Shown here: in pieces, positions 1-7,173 of the stretch
How the letters are laid out: each line of letters begins with the position of its first letter
Position numbering within the stretch: position 1 is the first letter of the stretch
Assembly: GCA_025463665.1 (NCBI GenBank)
Contig: JAODAY010000173.1
Location: 1-8,472, forward strand
DNA: 8,472 nt
Origin: Microbacteriaceae bacterium
GTDB lineage: Bacteria; Actinomycetota; Actinomycetes; Actinomycetales; Microbacteriaceae
Reading direction: 5' to 3'
Made by a program: the position numbers and the translations under genes
The notes under the pieces: model-generated
Databases searched by the model: none
What the model was told of the DNA's origin: nothing
Seen by the model: the letters and a program-made list of their open reading frames with translations, nothing else

Positions 1-650
1 GCGGTAGAGGGCCCGCCGCGGCGGGCCGTTGCCCGCCAGTCGATCGACCGCACGTCGTCGCCGCGCACGTAGTAGCGCAGGCGGTCGAACACGGTGCCCT
101 GGCCGCGCACCATCACGCTTGTCGCGCCGTCCAGTTCCCGCAGCCGGGCCAGCCGCGAAGGCAGGTGCTTGCGCGAGTTGAACGGGGGGAGCACGGTGAT
201 GGCGCCGGGCACGAGAATCGAGGCCTGCCGGGCCAACAGGCCGAGCGGGCCGAAAGAGCGCACCGTCACGTGGGCGGCGCGACGTTCGCCGCGTCGGAAC
301 GGCGTGAGCGTCGTGACGACTGCGCGCCGTTCCCCGGACGGGATGGTGACCCTCTGCCTTCCCGGGCTCGCTCCCGCCGACGGCGGCCAGCCGTCACGCA
401 CCCTCGCCCGCATTCGCCGACCTGGGTTCGTCAGGTAGAGCGTTGCATCGACGGTCTCGGCGAGCCGCACGGGCCCCGGTAGTTGCCGCGACAGCGTCAG
501 GCGGCGTGGCGACGCGGCGAGCACGAGGTCGAGCGCGCCGAGCAGCCCCGCGAAGGTGAGCCAGAGCGCGAGCACGACGGGCTCACCGACGACGACGATC
601 GGCACGACGCCGAGCGCGAGGAGGAGCACGAACCTGCCTGAGATCGCCAC
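1..650 (-). CDS. DUF58 domain protein, partial (3' end beyond left edge)
   Basis: Membrane-anchored DUF58 protein, the usual partner of MoxR ATPases; biochemical role unknown. Reading from a GTG at 650-648 gives 216 residues before the window edge. Two hydrophobic segments lie near residues 7-21 and 25-46. A beta-rich region follows (about 50-155), and then the DUF58 signature YVRGDDVRSIDWRATARR at 194-211. In the family a von Willebrand A-like region follows; here it would lie outside the window. The GTG sits one base after the MoxR stop (TAA at 654-652). A possible ribosome site AGGTG (665-661) lies 10 bases upstream, so translation is probably coupled to MoxR. The last five residues (GGPST), encoded by a perfect palindrome and the bases beyond it, fit the family poorly, but there is too little sequence to judge. 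Family assignment is secure; the start is likely. Confidence 0.9.
   Translation of the reverse strand, partial: MAISGRFVLLLALGVVPIVVVGEPVVLALWLTFAGLLGALDLVLAASPRRLTLSRQLPGPVRLAETVDATLYLTNPGRRMRARVRDGWPPSAGASPGRQRVTIPSGERRAVVTTLTPFRRGERRAAHVTVRSFGPLGLLARQASILVPGAITVLPPFNSRKHLPSRLARLRELDGATSVMVRGQGTVFDRLRYYVRGDDVRSIDWRATARRGGPST
10..27. repeat. 18-bp perfect GC palindrome inside the DUF58 gene
   Basis: GGCCCGCCGCGGCGGGCC reads the same on both strands. It lies in codons for the Ala-Arg-Arg-Gly-Gly-Pro stretch just after the DUF58 signature. It is probably a by-product of high GC and Arg/Gly codons, but such sequences can cause compression errors in sequencing. Confidence 0.6.
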
Positions 651-651
651 G

Positions 652-1626
<975 letters not shown>

Positions 1627-1665
1627 GTGCTCTCTTTCGTAGACGAAGGTGCGTTCTTCGGCGGG

Positions 1666-2865
1666 TTAGTGCGGGATGACGGATGCCGCGACGGCACGTT
1701 CGAGTCTGAGCAGGTCGTCGGACAGCCGAACCAGATCGCGGTCGTTCGCGGGGACCGCGTCGAGGAGCACGCGGCGCACCTCGTTCTGCCCGACACCGGT
1801 GAGCGACGCGACTGCCGCAATGACCTCGTCGACGGTGGCGACACGGGGCAGCCCGCAGCGCACGGCGACGCGTTCGACCGCGCCGATGCGCAGCGCGTCG
1901 AGGGCCCGCAGCCGGGCCCTGGACTTCTCGTACAATCGCGCCCTGCCGCGCATCGTCTCGTTGGCGCGCACCGTAACCGGCAGGTTCTCGACGATGAGCG
2001 GACCGAAACGGCGGCCGCGCCACACGGCAGCCGCGAGCGCGGTGAGGATGACGAGCGCGGCGAGGGGAACGACCCAGTCGGGGCTCAGCGTCGCGAGGGT
2101 TGGGGCCTCGCCCGTTGCGAGGTCGGCGACGGTGGGGATGTACCAGACGAGGTTCTCGCTCCGGCCGAGCAGGTTCACGGCGAGTGCCGCGTTGCCGCGG
2201 TCGGTGATGAACTCGTTGCTCAGCGCGTCGCGGGCGCCGACGACGGTTGCAGTGCCGGTCGCAGTGCCGGTGGCGGTCTCGACCTGGATGACCGAGAAGA
2301 CCGCGTCGCCACTGCCGAAGCACAGGGCGGCGTCACCGCCGCCGGTGTAGCGGTATCCCTCGCCGTCGCCGCTGATCGTTCCCGCCTTCGTCGCGGCGGC
2401 CAGCGCGCACTCGGCCTCGAGCGCGCCATCCACGTCACCGGCCTGCGCCACGTCGGGGGCCAGGTCGGTGAGCTCGTCGAAGCTCGGGTCGACGATCACG
2501 ACGTGGCGCGCGAGCCTGAACGCGTCCGCCCGCTGTTCGGAGTCGAGGATGGCCTCGGGGTCGAAGAAGAGGAGGGTCGTGGATTGCGGGTCGCGGGCGG
2601 CGGCCGTGGCATCCGCGAGCGAGTCGGCGACCGTCACGGTGACCCCGCGGTCGTCGAGCACCTCGGCGAGGGCCTTGGCGCCGGCGGGGCCGGGGTTGGT
2701 CGCCGACAGGGGGTCGCTCGCAGCGTCCGTGCCGGTGAAGAGCAGCCCCATGACCGCGACGATAATCAAGAAGACGAGCGAACCGACCCAGAAGACCGAG
2801 CGGCGGGCGACGTGCGACAGCGTGGGTGACAGCACGCGCTGCGAGTCGGATGGCACCCGGCTCAT
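1666..2865 (-). CDS. DUF4350 domain membrane protein
   Basis: Protein of 399 residues recognised as the DUF4350 type found in actinobacterial MoxR/DUF58 clusters; molecular function unknown. A first membrane helix lies at about 24-44, preceded by Arg21-Arg22. A region of about 220 residues follows, and a second helix at about 265-282 is followed by WRGRRFGP. The positive-inside rule places residues 45-263 outside the cell and the Arg-rich tail (283-399) in the cytoplasm. The outer part begins with an alpha/beta pattern (GAKALAEVLDDRGVTVTVAD, 62-81; then TLLFFDPEAIL, 97-107), typical of the DUF4350 fold. A short TATG amino-acid repeat occurs at 198-206. Its ATG overlaps the upstream DUF4129 stop in an ATGA arrangement (2865-2862), which indicates translational coupling. 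A GGAG about 11 bases upstream is a rather distant ribosome site. Confidence 0.88.
   Translation of the reverse strand: MSRVPSDSQRVLSPTLSHVARRSVFWVGSLVFLIIVAVMGLLFTGTDAASDPLSATNPGPAGAKALAEVLDDRGVTVTVADSLADATAAARDPQSTTLLFFDPEAILDSEQRADAFRLARHVVIVDPSFDELTDLAPDVAQAGDVDGALEAECALAAATKAGTISGDGEGYRYTGGGDAALCFGSGDAVFSVIQVETATGTATGTATVVGARDALSNEFITDRGNAALAVNLLGRSENLVWYIPTVADLATGEAPTLATLSPDWVVPLAALVILTALAAAVWRGRRFGPLIVENLPVTVRANETMRGRARLYEKSRARLRALDALRIGAVERVAVRCGLPRVATVDEVIAAVASLTGVGQNEVRRVLLDAVPANDRDLVRLSDDLLRLERAVAASVIPH
2249..2272. repeat. 12-bp tandem repeat in the DUF4350 gene
   Basis: Two near-identical 12-base units (gcagtgccggtc and gcagtgccggtg) sit head to tail, with a decayed third copy after them. 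They encode the Thr-Ala-Thr-Gly repeat near residues 198-206 of the DUF4350 protein. The unit is a multiple of three, so copy-number change would keep the frame. Confidence 0.7.
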
Positions 2866-3524
2866 GCGCCGATCGGCTCCAGCACGGGGCGGGCGGCACG
2901 CAGTTCCCGTTCGAGCGCGGCGATGCCGGCGAACTGCAGGGCGGTGCCCGGCCGGTCGAGATAGCGAACATCGTCGAAGTCGTGGGCGGCACTCGCGAGC
3001 GCCTCGGCGGCTTCGGGAAAGACCGTGGCGGCGCGCGCGGCGAAGTCGTGCGCGGTTGTGCCGGGCGAGGTGGAGACTACGGTCCTCTCGGCGAGTCCGC
3101 GCGCGATCGAGCGGAACATCTCGGCGACGGCGAGCGAGAAATCGCCCTGCGCCGCTGCGTTCTCGGCCGAGACGCGCATCGCCTGCGAGGCGCGGTCGTC
3201 GTCCTCGCCGAACAGGCTCCCGGTGACGGCGCTCCGCCGGTTCAGTCTCGGCAGCCCGAACACGAGGAACGCGACGACGAGCAGCACGACCACGACGAGC
3301 AGAACGACGAGAGCGCCGACACCCGGCGGCCCCTCGATGCCGGAGAAGCTCAGCGACTCGAACCAGTCACGCACGGCTGCGGCGAGCAGATCGAACCAGG
3401 TCGGTTCGGCCGCCCGGTAGTCCGGCTCGCTCAGCTCGTCGAGCAACCACCGCCTGGCCTCCTGCGCGTCAGGGTCGACGGGAACGACGCTGGCCAGCGC
3501 ACCCGCGACCCCGATCAGGCCCAC
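2862..3524 (-). CDS. DUF4129 domain membrane protein
   Basis: Protein of 220 residues with a single strong membrane helix at about 70-90 and a cytoplasmic C-terminal DUF4129 region (about 110-190). Features of that region are the EMFRSIARGLAER helix, TSPGTTAHDFAARA, and FDDVRYLDRP near the end. A short hydrophobic stretch (2-15) precedes the VDPDAQEARRWLLDE segment typical of actinobacterial members; it may insert in the membrane, putting residues 16-69 outside. DUF4129 occurs with MoxR, DUF58 and often transglutaminase-like proteins, sometimes fused to the latter; its activity is not known. The frame stays open far upstream (to 4235), but that part is Arg/His-rich shadow of the neighbouring membrane protein gene. 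The GTG at 3524-3522 overlaps that gene's stop by 10 bases. No good ribosome site is visible before it, so coupling to the upstream gene is likely. Family call is firm; start is moderately sure. Confidence 0.87.
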   Translation of the reverse strand: MGLIGVAGALASVVPVDPDAQEARRWLLDELSEPDYRAAEPTWFDLLAAAVRDWFESLSFSGIEGPPGVGALVVLLVVVVLLVVAFLVFGLPRLNRRSAVTGSLFGEDDDRASQAMRVSAENAAAQGDFSLAVAEMFRSIARGLAERTVVSTSPGTTAHDFAARAATVFPEAAEALASAAHDFDDVRYLDRPGTALQFAGIAALERELRAARPVLEPIGA

Positions 3525-4762
3525 GGCGAGTCGTTCGGCGCGCCGGCCGGCTGGTCGCCCGACGGCGTGCGGGGGGCGGATGCCACGGCGGCGCCCGCGG
3601 GCAGGTAGGGGTTCCCGGCTCCCGCCTCGCCGGTCTGCCGCGCCTCGACAAAGCGCATCAGTTCGAGGTCGAGCCCCTCCTTGCGCATGCGGATGTCGAT
3701 GTAGATGAGCGCGGTCACCGCCGACACGGTGACCGTCGCGATGGCGCCGAAGACCAGGGCGATGATCGTCGTGATGAGGTAGGAGACCACGAGCAGCCAC
3801 ACGTCTTCGCCCAGCTCGCCATTGGGGCTCAGAAGTGCCGTGCCGATGCCGAGCACCATCGACACCGGAAAGGAGACGACCTGCGCCGCCGTCTGCACGA
3901 TCACGTTGACGAGCAGCTGCGTGCCGAGGGTCTTCCAGAAGTATCCGGTGGTGAGCGACCACGAGCGGGCTATCGCCGCCCGCAGGGTGAGGCGCTCGAG
4001 CATGAGCACGCTCGGAATGAGCGACAGCCTGGTCGCGAGCCAGAACCAGAGCACGACCGCGCCGAGCGCGGCGAGCACACCGAGGATCACGCCGATGACC
4101 ACCCCGGCCGTTCCACCGAAGGAGACGATGAGGGTGATGAGGAGGGCGAGCACGACGATGGCGACGATCACGGCGCCCGTGACGATGGCCGACCAGCCGA
4201 TGAGGGCGCCGATCCGGCCGCGAGCGAGCCGCCACAGGCCCCTGGTCGTCAGCTTCTCACCGATCGTGGCGCGCGAGACCTCGAGGGAGATGATTCCCTG
4301 GAGCACGGCGCCGACGAGCACGCTGAGCGCGAGCGGGATGAGGGACGCCAGAACGACGGCGCCGACCGCGCCCGCGGTGACCTCGTCGGCCGATTCCTGG
4401 GTCGCGCTGCCGACCCGGCCGAAGGCGAAGGCGGCAACGCCTCCGATGACCCCGACGAGCAGGAGCGTGACGATGCCGTTGAGCAGCAGGGCGATTCCGA
4501 ACGTCGGCCGCGGGTTGCGGCGCAGCACCTGGAAGGACGCGCCGAGGAGGGTGCCGAATCCGAGCGGGCGCAGCGGGATGAGGCCAGGTTTGGGCGGCGG
4601 CTGCCACCCGGGGGTCTGGCCGGCGGAAGCATGGCCGGCGGGTAGGCGCTCACCGTACAGGGGCTGATTAGCGCCCGGCGCCGGTGTGGGCCTGCTCCCG
4701 GGGCCCCCGGGGGGAGGAGGCGGGGGCCCGGCCGGTGGCTGCCAGGGGCTGTTCTCGGTCAA
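3515..4762 (-). CDS. Multi-pass membrane protein, PF10110-like (GDPD membrane domain), proline-rich N-terminus
   Basis: Integral membrane protein of 415 residues, first gene of the minus-strand cluster. Residues 1-60 are rich in Pro and Gly, including a run of six prolines. Then comes PGLIPLRPLGFGTLLGASFQ (59-78), a conserved lead-in, and about six hydrophobic segments near 90-115, 132-160, 185-211, 217-244, 281-309 and 322-355. The motif YIDIRMRKEGLDLELM after the last helix (354-369) is typical of actinobacterial relatives annotated 'glycerophosphoryl diester phosphodiesterase membrane domain'. No catalytic phosphodiesterase domain is present, so that name should not be read as an enzyme activity. 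The frame is open to a TTG at 4795. A TTG at 4762-4760 is preferred because GGAAGAGG lies six bases before it and it gives the ordinary-looking start MTENSPWQPP. The function is unknown; it may be a membrane partner of the downstream MoxR system. Confidence 0.82.
   Translation of the reverse strand: MTENSPWQPPAGPPPPPPGGPGSRPTPAPGANQPLYGERLPAGHASAGQTPGWQPPPKPGLIPLRPLGFGTLLGASFQVLRRNPRPTFGIALLLNGIVTLLLVGVIGGVAAFAFGRVGSATQESADEVTAGAVGAVVLASLIPLALSVLVGAVLQGIISLEVSRATIGEKLTTRGLWRLARGRIGALIGWSAIVTGAVIVAIVVLALLITLIVSFGGTAGVVIGVILGVLAALGAVVLWFWLATRLSLIPSVLMLERLTLRAAIARSWSLTTGYFWKTLGTQLLVNVIVQTAAQVVSFPVSMVLGIGTALLSPNGELGEDVWLLVVSYLITTIIALVFGAIATVTVSAVTALIYIDIRMRKEGLDLELMRFVEARQTGEAGAGNPYLPAGAAVASAPRTPSGDQPAGAPNDSPWA
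4697..4711. repeat. GC inverted repeat in the proline-rich coding tract
   Basis: CCCGGGG, one base, then CCCCGGG. It falls in the Pro/Gly codons near the 5' end of the membrane protein gene and most likely reflects that composition. A hairpin here in the mRNA could slow early translation, but nothing else supports such a role. Confidence 0.5.
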
Positions 4763-4768
4763 AGCGGG

Positions 4769-4776
4769 CCTCTTCC
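4769..4776 (-). promoter_or_regulatory. Ribosome binding site deciding the TTG start of the membrane protein
   Basis: GGAAGAGG on the minus strand, six bases before TTG 4762-4760. It is the strongest such site near the 5' end of this frame and argues against the longer start at 4795. Confidence 0.7.
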
Positions 4777-4852
4777 ATGCGACATCGGGGCGCAAGCGCA
4801 GTATTTATGCTTCCACACTCGGATACTGTTGTGCCAAAGCTCCGGCATTTCT

Positions 4853-4864
4853 CCCCGAACGGGG
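4853..4864. repeat. Inverted repeat in the mtrA leader
   Basis: CCCCGAACGGGG is two perfect 5-base arms around AA, ending eight bases before the mtrA ribosome site. As RNA it could form a small hairpin (four pairs with a four-base loop); as DNA it could be a binding site. Neither role is shown. Confidence 0.5.
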
Positions 4865-4872
4865 CTACTCAC

Positions 4873-4877
4873 GGTGA
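4873..4877 (+). promoter_or_regulatory. Ribosome binding site of mtrA
   Basis: GGTGA, complementary to the 3' part of the anti-Shine-Dalgarno, five bases before ATG 4883. It supports this ATG over the in-frame GTGs at 4829 and 4874. Confidence 0.55.
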
Positions 4878-4882
4878 AGGCT

Positions 4883-5563
4883 ATGACCGCCAAAATACTA
4901 GTTGTCGACGATGACACAGCTCTTGCCGAGATGATCGGCATCGTTTTGCGAGCCGAGGGGTTCGATGTGTCCTTCTGCGCCGACGGCTCCGGCGCCGTCG
5001 ACGCCTTCCGCGAGTCCTCGCCAGACCTCGTTCTGCTCGACCTCATGCTGCCCGGCATCGACGGCATCGAGGTCTGCTCGCGCATCCGCGAGGAGTCCGG
5101 CGTGCCGATCATCATGCTCACGGCGAAGAGCGACACGTCCGACGTCGTCAAGGGGCTCGAGAGCGGCGCAGACGACTATGTGGTGAAGCCGTTCAACCCG
5201 AAAGAACTCGTCGCCCGCATCCGCACCCGACTGCGGCCGAGCCCCGAGACCTCCACCGGCACACTCACGGCCGGTGACCTGACGCTCGACATTGCCGGCC
5301 ACGAGGTGCTGCGCGGCACCGACAAGATCAACCTCACCCCGCTCGAGTTCGAGCTTCTGCTCGCGCTGGCCCTCAAGCCGCAGCAGGTCTTCACGAGGGA
5401 GATGCTGCTCGAACAGGTCTGGGGCTACCACTACAAGGCGGACACCCGGCTCGTCAACGTGCACGTGCAGCGACTGCGCGCCAAGGTCGAACTCGACCCC
5501 GACAACCCGAAGATCGTGATGACCGTTCGCGGGGTCGGGTACCGCGCGGGCAGCTCGGGCTAA
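4883..5563 (+). CDS. mtrA: MtrA, OmpR/PhoB-family response regulator
   Basis: DNA-binding response regulator of the MtrAB two-component system, which in actinobacteria controls cell-wall, division and osmotic-stress genes and is often essential. The 226 residues are close to the usual length. The receiver domain (about 3-115) has the acidic pair Asp10/Asp11, phospho-acceptor Asp53 in LLDLMLPG, Thr80 and Lys102. The OmpR-type winged helix (about 128-223) contains LTPLEFELLLAL, VWGYHYKADTRLVNVHVQRL and VRGVGYR. The frame is open back to GTG 4829, but ATG 4883 gives the family-typical MTAKILVVDDD and follows GGTGA at five bases. Codons 4-7 (AAA ATA CTA GTT) are unusually AT-rich for this genome. 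mtrB starts two bases after the stop, so the pair is co-transcribed. Confidence 0.96.
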   Translation: MTAKILVVDDDTALAEMIGIVLRAEGFDVSFCADGSGAVDAFRESSPDLVLLDLMLPGIDGIEVCSRIREESGVPIIMLTAKSDTSDVVKGLESGADDYVVKPFNPKELVARIRTRLRPSPETSTGTLTAGDLTLDIAGHEVLRGTDKINLTPLEFELLLALALKPQQVFTREMLLEQVWGYHYKADTRLVNVHVQRLRAKVELDPDNPKIVMTVRGVGYRAGSSG

Positions 5564-5565
5564 CC

Positions 5566-7173
5566 ATGCGCGAGTTCTCCTGGCGCGCCTGGCGACGGAG
5601 AGCCGTTCAGCTCTGGCTATCGTCGCTGCAGCTGCGCACGGTCGCCATCGCCGTCATCCTCTCGGCGCTCGCCGTCGGCGGCATCGGCATCTACATGTCA
5701 CTCAGCATCGGCAACAACCTCTTCGACTCCCGGCTCGCGCAGGCACTCTCCGCCTCGGAACGGTCGACCGTTGCGGCGCAGACGCGCTTCGACGCGGCCC
5801 AGCAGAGCACCGGCCTCGATCTCGATCTCGCCATGGGCAACGCTTCGCGCGCAGCGGTGCAGTCCTCCGCCACTCCGGCCGGCACCCGGTTCGCCATTCT
5901 GCGCAGCGCCGACCAGACGGGTGCGCGAGTGCCGGTGGATGTCACGACCCCCGGTCTCGACACCGACGCCGTCATCTCGCAGGAGCTCCGCGACGACGTC
6001 GTGAACGCCGACGACGAACCGCGGTTGTACTGGCAGTCGGTGTCGCTTCCCCGCGAGGACGGTGGAGTGGACCCCGCCATCGTCGTCGGTTCGCTGCTCG
6101 AGGTGCCGACTTCCGGCCAATACGAGCTCTACCTCGTCTATAACCTGTCCGACACCGAGGACACCCTCTCGTTTGTGCAGAGCACGCTCTGGCTCGGCTG
6201 CCTCTCCCTCGTGCTGCTCATCGGGGCTGTCACCTATTTCGTCGTGAGGCTCATCGTGGGCCCCGTCAAACTCGCGGCCGAGACGAGCCAGAAGCTCGCG
6301 GCCGGCCAGCTGGAGGTGCGCATCCCCGAGAAGGGTGACGATGTGATCGCCACCCTGGCCCGCTCCTTCAACGGCATGGCCGACAGCCTGCAGCGGCAGA
6401 TCACCAGACTCGCGTCGCTCTCCCAGGTGCAGCAACGCTTCGTCTCCGACGTCTCGCACGAGCTGCGCACGCCGCTGACCACCATCCGTCTCGCCGGTGA
6501 CGTGCTCTACGACCAGCGCGACACCTTTCCTCCCGCGACCGCGCGCACCACCGAGCTGCTGCACACCCAGGTGCAGCGCTTCGAGCTGCTCCTCGCCGAC
6601 CTGCTCGAAATGAGCCGGTACGACGCGGGCGCCGTCGACCTGGAGATGGAGCCAACCAACCTGGTGCGACTCGTCGAGGAGGCGATCGACGCCGTCGCGA
6701 CGCTCTCCGAGTCGAAGGGCACACACATACGGCTCGAGGCACCGGGCGGGTACTTCGCCGCCGAGGTCGACGCCCGGCGCATCCGTCGTATTCTTCAGAA
6801 CCTGCTCGCCAACGCGATCGACCACGGGGAGGGCAAGCCGATCGTCGTCTACGTCGACAGCGACGAGACGGCGGTGGCGATCGCGGTTCGCGACTACGGG
6901 GTGGGCATGACGGCGGCCGCCATGGACAGGGTGTTCGACCGTTTCTGGCGCGCGGACCCGTCCAGGCAGCGCTCGACCGGCGGCACGGGTCTCGGGCTCG
7001 CCATCTCGCTCGAGGACGCGGCCCTGCACGGCGGCTGGCTCGAGGTCTGGTCCGCGCCAGGCGAAGGCTCCTGTTTTCGCCTCACCCTGCCCCGCCTGCG
7101 CGGCACCGCGCTGTCGGGTTCCCCGCTCGAGCTGCCGCCCGAGCCGTCCCTCCGGGAGGAGACCCTTGCTTGA
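5566..7173 (+). CDS. mtrB: MtrB, sensor histidine kinase
   Basis: Membrane sensor kinase partner of MtrA, 535 residues. Helix 1 is at about 27-47, an extracytoplasmic sensor region at 48-205, and helix 2 at about 207-229. Next come a HAMP linker (about 230-282) and a HisKA dimerisation domain with phospho-acceptor His298 in SHELRTPL. The HATPase_c domain has an N-box around Asn412/Asn416 in QNLLANAIDH, a G1 box DYGVG (443-447), the F-box FDRFW and a G2 box GGTGLGLA (472-479). All catalytic motifs are intact. A tail of about 25 residues (511-535) rich in Pro and Glu follows the kinase domain. The ATG lies two bases after the mtrA stop, and the gene end overlaps lpqB by eight bases. The signal sensed cannot be read from the sequence. 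Confidence 0.96.
   Translation: MREFSWRAWRRRAVQLWLSSLQLRTVAIAVILSALAVGGIGIYMSLSIGNNLFDSRLAQALSASERSTVAAQTRFDAAQQSTGLDLDLAMGNASRAAVQSSATPAGTRFAILRSADQTGARVPVDVTTPGLDTDAVISQELRDDVVNADDEPRLYWQSVSLPREDGGVDPAIVVGSLLEVPTSGQYELYLVYNLSDTEDTLSFVQSTLWLGCLSLVLLIGAVTYFVVRLIVGPVKLAAETSQKLAAGQLEVRIPEKGDDVIATLARSFNGMADSLQRQITRLASLSQVQQRFVSDVSHELRTPLTTIRLAGDVLYDQRDTFPPATARTTELLHTQVQRFELLLADLLEMSRYDAGAVDLEMEPTNLVRLVEEAIDAVATLSESKGTHIRLEAPGGYFAAEVDARRIRRILQNLLANAIDHGEGKPIVVYVDSDETAVAIAVRDYGVGMTAAAMDRVFDRFWRADPSRQRSTGGTGLGLAISLEDAALHGGWLEVWSAPGEGSCFRLTLPRLRGTALSGSPLELPPEPSLREETLA
7155..7161 (+). promoter_or_regulatory. Ribosome binding site deciding the TTG start of lpqB
   Basis: GGAGGAG inside the last codons of mtrB, four bases before TTG 7166. 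Its strength supports TTG 7166 as the start rather than ATG 7232, which has no comparable site. Confidence 0.75.

Larger units (their letters stand above)
4763..4882. promoter_or_regulatory. Divergent intergenic region between the membrane-protein cluster and mtrA
   Basis: This is the only substantial gap in the window, 120 bases between two divergent starts. Promoters for both clusters must lie here or within the neighbouring genes. Bases 4800-4850 are clearly richer in A+T than the surroundings. The best plus-strand -10-like hexamer is GATACT at 4822-4827, with no convincing -35. On the minus strand, CATAAA (4809-4804) is a weak -10 candidate. No operator could be identified with confidence. 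MtrA is a plausible regulator of its own promoter, but that is inference. Confidence 0.55.

Noticed and set aside
94..482. Two plus-strand open frames of about 105-115 codons near the left edge
   Set aside because: Both are antisense to the DUF58 gene, have no recognisable motif, and their composition follows from GC-rich codons on the other strand.
3525..4235. Upstream extension of the DUF4129 frame, about 237 more codons
   Set aside because: The translation is an Arg/His-rich shadow of the membrane protein gene in another frame. Family similarity starts only near the GTG at 3524.
4763..4795. Longer start for the membrane protein at TTG 4795
   Set aside because: The GGAAGAGG ribosome site would fall inside that extension and points to TTG 4762 instead.
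4804..4827. A strong sigma-70-type promoter pair for mtrA
   Set aside because: GATACT at 4822-4827 resembles a -10 element, but no hexamer at 16-18 bases upstream resembles TTGACA, so no specific promoter is claimed.
4829..4882. Longer mtrA start at GTG 4829 (18 extra residues) or GTG 4874
   Set aside because: MtrA proteins begin directly before the ILVVDDD strand, and the best-spaced ribosome site serves ATG 4883.
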